Assembly: GCF_036226605.1 (NCBI RefSeq)
Contig: NZ_CP109000.1
Span: 5,638,501-5,702,500, forward strand
Source: Streptomyces sp. NBC_00704
GTDB taxonomy: Bacteria > Actinomycetota > Actinomycetes > Streptomycetales > Streptomycetaceae
Length of the DNA: 64,000 nucleotides
Reading direction: 5' to 3'
This document shows, one piece after another, positions 38,922-48,180 of the stretch. The notes beneath the pieces are model-generated. The model did no database searches. It was not told the DNA's origin and saw only the letters and a list, made by a program, of their open reading frames with translations. A program made the position numbers and the translations under genes. Every line of letters starts with the position of its first letter. Position 1 is the stretch's first letter.

Positions 38922-39763
38922 GGGGTTCCCTCCTGGTCGGCACGGCGGGCGACCGTGATCCTCGGTTCTCCTGCGGTGTCGGCGAACGTGGTGACGTCGT
39001 CGAAGGCGTCGCCGTGCAGGAGCGCGCGCACCTGCTCGGGCTGCGCCCGGTCGTGTTCGAGCGCCAGCCGCCCGCCGGGGCGCAGCGCGGCGGCGGCGAG
39101 GCGGGCGATCCGGCGGATCAGGTCGAGGCCGTCGGCGCCGCTGTAGACGGCGGCCCGCGGCTGGTGCTCGGACCACTCGGGCAGCAGCCGCACGTCGGGC
39201 GAGACGTAGGGCGGGTTCGCGACCACGAGGTCGGTGCGGCCGGTGAAGGCGTCGAGGCAGCCCGGCTCCGTGAGGTCGGCGGCGAGCACGTCGACCGTGC
39301 CCAGGACGCCCTCGTGGCGTGCCACGTTGCGCCGCAGGTACTGCAGGCAGGTGTCGTCCCGCTCCACGCACGTCACCCGCGCGTCGGGGCGCCGCCGCGA
39401 CAGGGCGAGGCCCAGCGCTCCGACGCCCGAGCACAGGTCGAGGGCGACGCCCTCGCGCGGCAGCGCCCTGCCGTCGGCCGCCCAGGCCACCAGCGCGGTG
39501 CTCTCGTGCCGGGGCACGAACACCCCGCTGCCGACGACGAGTTCGAGGCCGTCGAACTCGACCGAGCCGGTGATGTGCCCGAGCGGGATGCGCCGGCAGC
39601 GCTCGGCGACGGCGGCCTCGAAGCGGGCCACGGCCGCCGCGCCGCCGGTGAGGAAGCGCTCCCCGAGGGCGGCGAGGTCGCCGTCGACGTCCCACACGCC
39701 CGCCTCGGCCAGCCGGGCGCGGGCCGCGTCCCGCACGGACCGGATGTCCTGCGCCGTCGTCAT
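38918..39763 (-). CDS. PrmC/HemK-like N-methyltransferase
   Basis: 281 residues from ATG 39763; GTG 39766 is one codon earlier. Rossmann methyltransferase with ALDLCSGVGALGLAL (about 107-121) and NPPY at 183-186. An N-terminal helical domain carries FVPRHESTALV, a close match to the PrmC PRxET region. Housekeeping PrmC methylates Gln of release factors and sits by prfA. Here it is embedded in a coupled biosynthetic operon, so it may methylate an amide or aryl-amine nitrogen in the pathway product. The N-terminal domain is complete, so it could also still act on proteins. Confidence 0.8.
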   Translation of the reverse strand: MTTAQDIRSVRDAARARLAEAGVWDVDGDLAALGERFLTGGAAAVARFEAAVAERCRRIPLGHITGSVEFDGLELVVGSGVFVPRHESTALVAWAADGRALPREGVALDLCSGVGALGLALSRRRPDARVTCVERDDTCLQYLRRNVARHEGVLGTVDVLAADLTEPGCLDAFTGRTDLVVANPPYVSPDVRLLPEWSEHQPRAAVYSGADGLDLIRRIARLAAAALRPGGRLALEHDRAQPEQVRALLHGDAFDDVTTFADTAGEPRITVARRADQEGTP

Positions 39764-41199
39764 CACGACCACGCCGCGTAGTACCGGGTGAGGGAGGCGC
39801 GGATGCCGTCGGTCATCGCGGCGACCAGCTCGGCCGGGGGCGTGAACGACGGGTGCAGCTCCTCCACCAGGGAGCCGTAGAACCGGCGCAGATGACGCTC
39901 GATGCGCGGCGGCCACTCCGGCGTGACGTTCCACTTGTACTCGTAGCCGGTGGCCATCATGTGCTCGACCGCCGTGGTGACGACCTGCTCGCGGGTCCCG
40001 CCGGCCAGCGGGGCGCGCACCGGCGAGAACGACGACAGGAAGTCGTACTCGCTCGTGCCGCCCTCGACGAGGGTGGCGATGTGCCGGGCCAGCAGCGGGG
40101 ACTGGTGCAGTCCGTCGCGGTAGGTGCCGGTGGCCAGCCACAGCCCCTCCGCGCCGGCGTTGCCGATCAGCGGGAAGCCGTCGGCGGGCACGGGCCGGTT
40201 GCCGACCTGCACGGACAGCAGCGAGGCCTCGGACAGGTCGGTGTGCAGCTGGTCCACCGCGCAGCCGAGCAGGAACTGCAGGTCGCCGACGGCGGCGAAG
40301 CGGCGCGGCTGCTCGGAGATGATGTTGGTGGCGCCGAGGTAGAGCACCCCGTCGGCGCGGGGAACGGCGTGCAGGCCGCAGGCGAAGGCCCGGTTGGGGG
40401 TGCGCACCACGGACGAGGGCAGCGCGCGGTCCTCGGTCTCCACCAGCACCGACACGCCGTACCCGCTGACCATGGGCGGCATCTGGGCGCGGGCCTCGGC
40501 CACCTCGTCCAGCAGGGTCAGGGACCTGGCGCCGGCGGCCACCACGACGTGGTCGGCGGGCAGGACCTCCCCGTTCGCCAGCTCGACGCCGGTCGCGCGG
40601 CCGCCGCTCACCCGGACCCGCAGCGCCTCGGCGTCGACCACCCGGCCGCCCGACTTCACCAGCGCCTGGTCCAGCTTGACCAGCAACCGGTGGGAGTCCA
40701 CGGCGTGTTCGCCCGGGATGTACATGCCGCGCAGGGAACGCGAGAGGTCGTTCGGGGCCAGCCAGTCCAGGTCCTCGGGGTCGGCGGTCTCGTAGGGCTC
40801 CTGGTACTCCCGCAGCGTCGCCTCGATGGCGCGGAAGTTGCCGGAGTCGACGGCGGCCGAGCCCATCGTGTTGAGGAGGACGAAGGTGCCGTCGGCGCTG
40901 AAGAGCGTGCGCGAGTCGCCGGAGTCCTGGCTGAGGCGCTCGTCCCACTCGGTCCAGTAGCGGCGGGCCCGGTGGTCCATGTCGAGCTTGGCCCGGCCGT
41001 GGTCGCTGGCCAGCAGCGACGTGGTGACCTCGCCGAAGCAGCCGAGCATCGCGCCGGCGGCGAGCGAGGCGGCGTAGGGCCGGTTCTCCCGGCCGACGCG
41101 CGTGACCTGGAATCCGCGGCTGCTCAACTCGTAGGCGATGGAGGCGCCCACCGCTCCGTTGCCGACGACGACGGCAGTCTGCTGTGGCCCTGCGTACAT
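39763..41199 (-). CDS. FAD-dependent oxidoreductase (DAO/amino-acid oxidase family)
   Basis: 478 residues from ATG 41199, with GAGGAGAACC directly upstream. N-terminal FAD motif VVVGNGAVGASIAYELSSRG, a DAO substrate domain and a C-terminal FAD contact GYRDGLHQS-like segment (LATGTYRDGLHQSP). D-amino-acid oxidase, glycine oxidase (ThiO) and sarcosine oxidase relatives oxidise C-N bonds of amines. The C-terminal 80 residues after about 390 are an extension beyond the usual fold. First gene of the nine-gene left operon. It may oxidise an amino-acid intermediate; the substrate is unknown. Confidence 0.85.
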   Translation of the reverse strand: MYAGPQQTAVVVGNGAVGASIAYELSSRGFQVTRVGRENRPYAASLAAGAMLGCFGEVTTSLLASDHGRAKLDMDHRARRYWTEWDERLSQDSGDSRTLFSADGTFVLLNTMGSAAVDSGNFRAIEATLREYQEPYETADPEDLDWLAPNDLSRSLRGMYIPGEHAVDSHRLLVKLDQALVKSGGRVVDAEALRVRVSGGRATGVELANGEVLPADHVVVAAGARSLTLLDEVAEARAQMPPMVSGYGVSVLVETEDRALPSSVVRTPNRAFACGLHAVPRADGVLYLGATNIISEQPRRFAAVGDLQFLLGCAVDQLHTDLSEASLLSVQVGNRPVPADGFPLIGNAGAEGLWLATGTYRDGLHQSPLLARHIATLVEGGTSEYDFLSSFSPVRAPLAGGTREQVVTTAVEHMMATGYEYKWNVTPEWPPRIERHLRRFYGSLVEELHPSFTPPAELVAAMTDGIRASLTRYYAAWS

Positions 41200-41649
41200 G
41201 GTTCTCCTCGTGTCTGCGGGCACGGGGGCGCCGCTCGGCGCGTGCTCCGGCCGTGAGAAAGGGTGGGGATGTCGTCGTGCCCGGACGGGCGTCAGACGGT
41301 CGCTCGGACCGCGCTGTCCTGAGCCACGTGTCCGCCACCGCGCGCACGCCTGCCACAGGGGCGTGGTGCGCGGTGTGAAGGGCGGGCGGCCTCGCGGTTC
41401 CGCCGGGGCGTGGGTACTGCCACGCCGCCTAGACGTCCGCTTTCGGCAGCCTCAGGGGGCCGCTTCCGAAACGGGATGGGAAATGGGGTGGAGGTCCAGT
41501 CCGAAGATCCCCCGACAAGGGCCCGGGACTGTGCACTTCGCCGCATTGCCTCATGTTCCCCCGTTGCAGTTGCCACTGGCCAGGTAGCGCCGTGGAGTCT
41601 AAGTTGCGCATGATGGGGTGTCAATCCTATGAATAGGGAAGCGGTTCCC
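41200..41649. promoter_or_regulatory. divergent intergenic region between the left operon and the acetyltransferase
   Basis: 450 bases with no gene on either strand that I accept. It must carry the promoter of the nine-gene left operon. On the plus strand TTGCGC (41604-41609), an 18-base spacer and TATGAA (41628-41633) could form a promoter for the acetyltransferase, which would exclude the upstream ATG at 41629. No convincing operator palindrome was found. Confidence 0.4.
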
Positions 41650-42219
41650 ATGAATTTCGCGATTTCCCAGCCGGTGACGACGGACCGGCTGGTCCTGCGT
41701 CTGTTCACGGCGGACGACGTCGACGACATGCACGCCTATCAGGGGCTGCCCGAAGTCGCCCGGTTCCTCTACCGGCCGCCGCGTGACCGCGCGCGTTGCG
41801 CCGAGGTCGTCGAGCGCATCGGGCAGGGCACGCACTGGAAGGAGGACGGCGACAACCTCACCCTGGCGGTGTGCCGCCGCGACACCCCGGGGGTGATCGG
41901 CGAGGTGCAGGTGACGCTGTCGAGCGCGTACGCCCGGCAGGCCGAGATCGGGTGGGTCTTCCATCCGGACCACGGGGGCCGCGGCTATGCCACGGAAGCC
42001 GCGCTCGCCCTGCGTGACCTGGCCTTTCAACAGCTGGACGTGCACCGTCTGTTCGCCCGCATCGACGCCGACAACACGGCCTCCGAGCGGATCTGCGAGC
42101 GGCTGTCGATGCGTCGGGAGGCGCATCTGATCGAGAACGACCGCGACGACCGGGGCTGGGGCAGCGAGTACGTGTACGCGGTCCTCGCCCGGGAGATCGC
42201 CCCCGCCGGGACCGACTAG
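41650..42219 (+). CDS. GNAT-family N-acetyltransferase (RimJ/RimL type)
   Basis: 189 residues from ATG 41650 with AGGGAAG 8 bases upstream; ATG 41629 would add seven residues. Family features: an N-terminal TDRLVLRLFTADDVDDM, a central AEIGWVFHPDHGGRGYATEA that contains the acetyl-CoA-binding Gly-rich loop, and HRLFARIDADNTASERICERL. Transfers acetyl from acetyl-CoA to an amino group. Its place beside a lysine-aminomutase cluster suggests self-resistance or tailoring by acetylating a beta-lysyl amine, as for streptothricin; that link is an inference. Alone in its transcription unit. Confidence 0.88.
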   Translation: MNFAISQPVTTDRLVLRLFTADDVDDMHAYQGLPEVARFLYRPPRDRARCAEVVERIGQGTHWKEDGDNLTLAVCRRDTPGVIGEVQVTLSSAYARQAEIGWVFHPDHGGRGYATEAALALRDLAFQQLDVHRLFARIDADNTASERICERLSMRREAHLIENDRDDRGWGSEYVYAVLAREIAPAGTD

Positions 42220-42559
42220 GACCCGCGCCGGCGCCCCACGGCCGCACCCGGACGGGAGGCGCTGTTTCCGGACATATTCATGGCCGAATTCCCGGGGTGC
42301 GGCTTCGGCTGCCATCTGACCGGAATGTTGCTTGACTTGTTCGGATTCCCCCTGGGCGAAGTCGTGTCGAACCTCGTCAAGGCCGTGCATCTCCGCCGTG
42401 ATCGGCGGGGTGCGCGGCCGTTTTCGTTCCCGGCGGGCCTTCTTCCGGCGCGGCGGCGTTCGCCTCTCCTTGGTGTTCCACGGCCGGATTGCGTTGCGCA
42501 ACGGCGCCTTCACCGGCCTACCGTGAGAGGAGCAGGTGCAGCAGAGAAACGGGGGAACG
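42220..42559 (+). other. intergenic region upstream of the regulator gene
   Basis: 340 bases without an accepted gene. TTGACT at about 42333-42338 may be a -35 element, but no good -10 was seen. AGAGGAG at 42526-42532 and GGGGG before 42560 are competing ribosome binding sites for GTG 42536 and TTG 42560 of the regulator. Confidence 0.35.
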
Positions 42560-43573
42560 TTGATCAGCTACAGTGCGACCGCCGATGACGTCGCGAAAGT
42601 TCGATTTTCAATGTCTCCGCTCGGGGAAACCGTTTACAGCTTTCGCATGCTGGCGTCCCCCGAGCGCAGAAGGCAGCACCAGCCGTGGGTGGACGACGTC
42701 CTCCACCGGCTGAAGGGCCTCGACCTGCGGCCCCTGCGGGCCGTGATCCCGCCCACCGGATACGTGCCGGACTTCCTCACCCCACCGCCCACCGGCACGC
42801 CCTCCAGCTTCGAGAACGAGCTGGAGGCGGTGCGCGCCACCCGCCTGTCCCACTTCGTGGACGAGCTGGCCTGGATGGTGGGGGACACCGGGACGCCGCT
42901 CGCCTGGCGCCGGGAGACGGCGCCGCTGCACCGGCAGATGCTGGACGAGCCCGAGAAGGCCCTCCAGCAGATCACCCAACGGCTGCGCGCCTACTGGCGG
43001 GTGGCCCTCGAACCGTCCTGGCACAAACTGCACGCCGGGCTCGTGTCCGACGTCCGCTCACGGATGCGGGTGATGGAGAACTCGGGGGCGGCCTCCGTCT
43101 TCTCCACGCTCAACGAGCGCATCGGCTGGCAGGACGACCGCCTCGTCGTACGCAGCAGCTACGTCTTCGAGGAGTCGCTCAACGGCCAGGGCATCGTCCT
43201 GGTGCCGAGCGTCTTCTGCGGCCCGGAGGTGCTGACCATGCTGCCGCCGCTCCAGGCGATGATCGTGTACCCGCGGCCCGCGGTCGCCGACATCTGGCGT
43301 CACCACGGCGAGGACCGCCCCAGCCCGCTCAGGGCGCTGCTCGGCGGCGTCCGCGCCGCCGTCCTCGAAGCCCTGCTCACGCCCTCCTCGACGGGCGAGC
43401 TGGCCGCCATGGTCGACGTCACCCCGGGCGCCATCAGCCAGCACGTCTCCGTGCTCAGAGGCTGCGACCTGGTCACCAGCCAGCGGTCGGGGCAACGGGT
43501 CGTGCACGCCCTCACGGAGACGGGCGAAGCGCTCGTCCGCGGGGCCGAGCACTCCGCCGGCCGCGCGGTCTGA
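42560..43573 (+). CDS. ArsR-type transcriptional regulator with DUF5937 domain
   Basis: 337 residues. TTG 42560 is preferred over GTG 42536 because family members begin Met-Ile-Ser followed by FTADD and VRF-type sequence, matched here by ISYSATADDVAKVRFSMSPL. The N-terminal 250 residues form the DUF5937 region. The C-terminal winged helix LLTPSSTGELAAMVDVTPGA then ISQHVSVLRGCDLVTSQRSG is ArsR-like and lacks metal-binding Cys. This is the only regulator visible in the cluster and the best candidate for pathway control. Monocistronic, followed by a long repeat region. Confidence 0.85.
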   Translation: MISYSATADDVAKVRFSMSPLGETVYSFRMLASPERRRQHQPWVDDVLHRLKGLDLRPLRAVIPPTGYVPDFLTPPPTGTPSSFENELEAVRATRLSHFVDELAWMVGDTGTPLAWRRETAPLHRQMLDEPEKALQQITQRLRAYWRVALEPSWHKLHAGLVSDVRSRMRVMENSGAASVFSTLNERIGWQDDRLVVRSSYVFEESLNGQGIVLVPSVFCGPEVLTMLPPLQAMIVYPRPAVADIWRHHGEDRPSPLRALLGGVRAAVLEALLTPSSTGELAAMVDVTPGAISQHVSVLRGCDLVTSQRSGQRVVHALTETGEALVRGAEHSAGRAV

Positions 43574-44220
43574 CAACCGGCCACTGCGATGCCGGGCGGC
43601 CGGGCGTCCCGGACACCGCGATGCGCGACACTGCGCCGCCGGGCTCCGCGACGGGCGGCCAGGTTCCGCGATGCGGGCCACTGCGATGCCGGGCGGCCGG
43701 GCTCCGCGATGCGGGCCACTGCGGTGCCGGGCGGCCGGGCTCCGCGATGCGGGACTCCGGGTCGCCGGGCGTCCGGACACCGCGATGCGGGCCACTGCGA
43801 TGCCGGGCGGCCGGGCTCCGCGATGCGGGACGCCGGGCCGCTGGGCGTCCCGGACACCGCGATGCGCGACACTGCGCCGCCGGGCTCCGCGACGGGCGGC
43901 CAGGCTCCGCGATGCGGGCCACTGCGATGCCGGGCGGCCTGACTTCGCGATGCGGGACTCCGGGCCGCTGGGCGTCCGGACACCGCGATGCGCGACACTG
44001 CGCCGCCGGGCTCCGCGACGGGCGGCCAGGCTCCGCGATGCGGGCCACTGCGATGCCGGGCGGCCTGACTTCGCGATGCGGGACTCCGGGCCGCTGGGCG
44101 TCCGGACACCGCGATGCGGGACGCCGGGCCGCCGGGCGTCCGGACACCGCGATGCGGGACGCCGGGCCGCCGGGCGTCCGGAGACCGCGAGGCCGGGCTG
44201 CCGGGCACAGCGGCCCTCGG
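43574..44220 (+). repeat. long mosaic tandem repeat region, including a 126-base duplication
   Basis: About 650 bases made of shuffled short words: CCGCGATGCGGGCCACTGCG, ATGCCGGGCGGCC, and GGGCTCCGCGATGCGGGA types. Positions 43854-43979 and 43980-44105 are near-perfect 126-base tandem copies; a related copy begins at 43613. The unit length is a multiple of 3, which keeps long frames open in all six readings, but no frame has a start, ribosome binding site or recognisable protein. Regarded as non-coding. Confidence 0.85.
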
Positions 44221-44306
44221 CCGCCGCGACGTCCGGTCGCCGTCGGCCGCCGGCCGGTCCGCTCGGGAGGTCGTCCCTCCCGGCCTGCCCGCGGGCCGTC
44301 GCCGAC

Positions 44307-44455
44307 GACTGCGATCAGGCCGCCTCGTCCCCCGCGATCCGGCCGTCGCGCCCTCTGTGAACCGGCCGTCCCACCCCCTGCGATCAGGCCGCCTCGTCCC
44401 TTGCGACCAGGTCGTCGCACCCCCTGTGACCAAGCCGTCGCAGCCCCTGTGAGCT
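44307..44455 (+). repeat. degenerate 22-24-base repeats
   Basis: Five to six imperfect copies of a unit of the form CTGCGATCAGGCCGCCTCGT then CCC, with variants CTGTGAACCGGCCGTC and CTGTGACCAAGCCGTC. Non-coding by the same reasoning as the upstream repeat block. Together with it, 43574-44778 is a 1.2 kb stretch without a gene. Confidence 0.7.
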
Positions 44456-44557
44456 GGGCGTTCCGGCGGTCCGGAGTGTTGGCGGCGCCCCCTCCGCACC
44501 GTCCGACTCACTCTCGCGGACCGGCCCGTGTCCGTGTCCGTGAGCGGCTTCGTGCGG

Positions 44558-44581
44558 AGCTTTTAGCCTCAGCTAAAAGCT
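44558..44581. promoter_or_regulatory. AT-rich perfect palindrome upstream of the right arm
   Basis: AGCTTTTAGC (44558-44567), CTCA, GCTAAAAGCT (44572-44581): a perfect 10-base inverted repeat with a 4-base gap, strikingly AT-rich for this genome. It lies about 200 bases before the first gene of the right arm and about 1 kb after the ArsR-type regulator. It may be an operator, or a terminator/attenuator hairpin since TTT follows; the sequence alone does not decide. Confidence 0.6.
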
Positions 44582-44778
44582 TTGGGGGGCCTTCGCGCCG
44601 TGTGTTTGGCTCACAGGGCCACCTTGGCGGGACGCTGGGCAACGGCGCCGAGCGGTCCCGCCGACCGAAGCCCTGAACACACGCGCGGCCGTACTGGGCC
44701 GTGCCTTCCCGACACCGGGAGGACCCCACACCCGACGGAACCAGCCCGTTGCACCACGACGTTCAGAAAGGCACAGGC

Positions 44779-45041
44779 ATGACGACGACCTCGAGCCCTG
44801 AAGCCGGGCTGGCGGGTCCGCACGCCGAACCCCACTGCGAGAACGCGACGCCGCTCCACACCCCGAGGACCCGGACCGACATCCGCGTCCGGGGTGCGCG
44901 GCACGCACGGAAGCACGGCGCCGACAGCCCGTCCACGAGGCGGACGCACGACCTGACCATCCAAGAGGCAAGCCCCGTGGAGGAGTTCGTGACCGACGCG
45001 CCGGACATCGGCGGCAGGGCGCGCGCCCGGGACGTCGCCTC

Positions 45042-45045
<4 letters not shown>
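44779..45045 (+). CDS. small hypothetical protein coupled to the second ADC synthase
   Basis: 88 residues, not recognised. ATG 44779 is preceded by AAAGG at a suitable distance, and the stop overlaps the ATG of the next gene (ATGA), which argues for real translation. The product is polar and basic in the middle (RVRGARHARKHG) and acidic near the end (SPVEEFVTDAPDIGG), with one Cys and no signal or membrane segment. It could be a small pathway protein, a peptide precursor or only a translated leader. Confidence 0.45.
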
Positions 45046-47116
<2,071 letters not shown>

Positions 47117-47120
<4 letters not shown>

Positions 47121-47455
47121 GCGCCGCCCTGGACCTGCCGGCCGCGCTGACCCGGACGCCGCGCGCGGTCCCCGCGAACGCCGGGGAGGCGGAGGTCCGC
47201 GCGCTGCTCGCCGACCTCGACGGCCAGATCATCACGCTGGTGCTGCGCCGGGCCGAGCTGGCCCGCTACGACCAGTCGGCACGGCGCCTGTCGGGCCTGC
47301 CGGCCTCGGAGCTGGCCTGGGAGAACGCCGTGCTGGGACGGTACGCCGACGCGCTCGGCCGCCAGGGGGCCGACATCGGGCGGGCGCTGCTCATGCTGTC
47401 GCGGCTCCCGCCGCCCCATGTGTCGGCAGGGCGGGGGGCGTCGCAGAAGGAGTGA
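47117..47455 (+). CDS. divergent chorismate-mutase-like protein (right copy)
   Basis: 112 residues from GTG 47117, overlapping the ADC synthase stop. The first AroQ helix is recognisable: VRALLADLDGQIITLVLRRA then ELARYDQ. Ungapped alignment to E. coli chorismate mutase keeps Arg11, Arg28 and Glu52, but the catalytic Lys39 is Arg and Arg51 is Trp, in contrast to the left copy. The N-terminus is extended by about 20 residues. Either an aminochorismate mutase with a changed active site, a different pericyclic enzyme, or a regulatory partner of the synthase. Family assignment rests on one helix and on context. Confidence 0.65.
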
Positions 47456-47486
47456 GTTCCGAAGCGGCGGACGGGGTGTGAAATGC

Positions 47487-47548
47487 CGGAAGCACCCTCG
47501 GAGGATTCTGCCGTCGAGTGCCGGGAGAATCGTCCTCGGGTGCTTTCG
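47487..47548. terminator. bidirectional hairpin between convergent genes
   Basis: The arm GAAGCACCCTCGGAGGATTC (from about 47488) pairs, with a few mismatches, with a segment ending CGGGTGCTTTC at about 47547. It lies between the convergent chorismate-mutase-like and thioesterase genes. Confidence 0.6.
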
Positions 47549-47579
47549 GGTGCCCTCGGCCGGTGAGGGCCGGCGTGGC

Positions 47580-48002
47580 TCAGAGACCCATGATCTCCGG
47601 ATGGTCGGCCAGTTTCGCGAAATGCTCGGCCGGCCGGGAAATCAATTTGCGCTGCGTCAGGTCGATGAGTCCGGCGACGCTCGACAATTCGCAGGCGAGG
47701 ACGCCGTCGGCGCGCCGGATTTCCTGTTCGACGCGGAAGGTCTTTCCCTCGCCCCAGACCCACTGGCAGGTCACGTCGACCTCGTCGCCGCCGCGCAGCT
47801 CGTGGCGGAAACGCATCGTGTTCTCCAGCACGGCCGGGCCGATCTGCGTCGCGATCAGCTTGTCCTGCGAGATCCCGGCCGCGCGCAGGCTCTCCCAGCG
47901 CAGATGCTCGCAGTACTGCAGATAGACGGCCTGATTCAGATGTCCCTGTGTGTCGAGTTCGTAGCCCCGTACGGTGAGCCGCAACTGGAACGGTTTCGTC
48001 AT
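47580..48002 (-). CDS. 4HBT hotdog-fold thioesterase (YbgC-like)
   Basis: 140 residues from ATG 48002 with GGAGGAGG about 9 bases upstream. Hotdog fold with the motif DTQGHLNQAVYLQYCEHLRW, which matches the Asp-x-x-Gly-His-x-Asn active site of 4-hydroxybenzoyl-CoA/YbgC thioesterases. Hydrolyses acyl-CoA or acyl-carrier thioesters. Encoded opposite to the biosynthetic genes but inside the cluster, it may act as editing or product-releasing enzyme. Divergent from the adenylation gene. Confidence 0.87.
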   Translation of the reverse strand: MTKPFQLRLTVRGYELDTQGHLNQAVYLQYCEHLRWESLRAAGISQDKLIATQIGPAVLENTMRFRHELRGGDEVDVTCQWVWGEGKTFRVEQEIRRADGVLACELSSVAGLIDLTQRKLISRPAEHFAKLADHPEIMGL

Positions 48003-48116
48003 GTGCAGTCGACCTCCTCCTGTGGATGGATGAATTCCTACCGCATGCAGTTGGGGCGGGCAAGGCCGCCTCGGCGCACGGAAATCCATGTGATGTGGAT
48101 CACGTGCGAAACTCGC

Positions 48117-48147
48117 TTGACTCGTCGAGATTTTGGAGTGGTAGCGT
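48117..48147 (+). promoter_or_regulatory. putative promoter of the adenylation/carrier/oxidase operon
   Basis: TTGACT (48117-48122) and TAGCGT (48142-48147) with a 19-base spacer fit a Streptomyces vegetative-type promoter placed about 35 bases before ATG 48181. A GTGAT/ATCAC inverted repeat at 48090-48103 immediately upstream may be an operator shared with the divergent thioesterase. Confidence 0.4.
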
Positions 48148-48180
48148 CATGGCCATGCTGGAAAATGAAGGGATATGTTG

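Noticed and set aside
30410..41199. Chloramphenicol or pristinamycin cluster
   Set aside because: The PAPA set is shared, but the expected NRPS, halogenation or streptogramin genes are missing and the remaining genes do not fit.
43574..44455. CRISPR array
   Set aside because: Repeats are adjacent or shuffled, without unique spacers of constant length, and no cas genes are present.
42685..44676. A 663-residue plus-strand frame through the regulator and the repeats
   Set aside because: Out of frame with the regulator, then kept open by repeats whose length is a multiple of 3; no start site or known protein.
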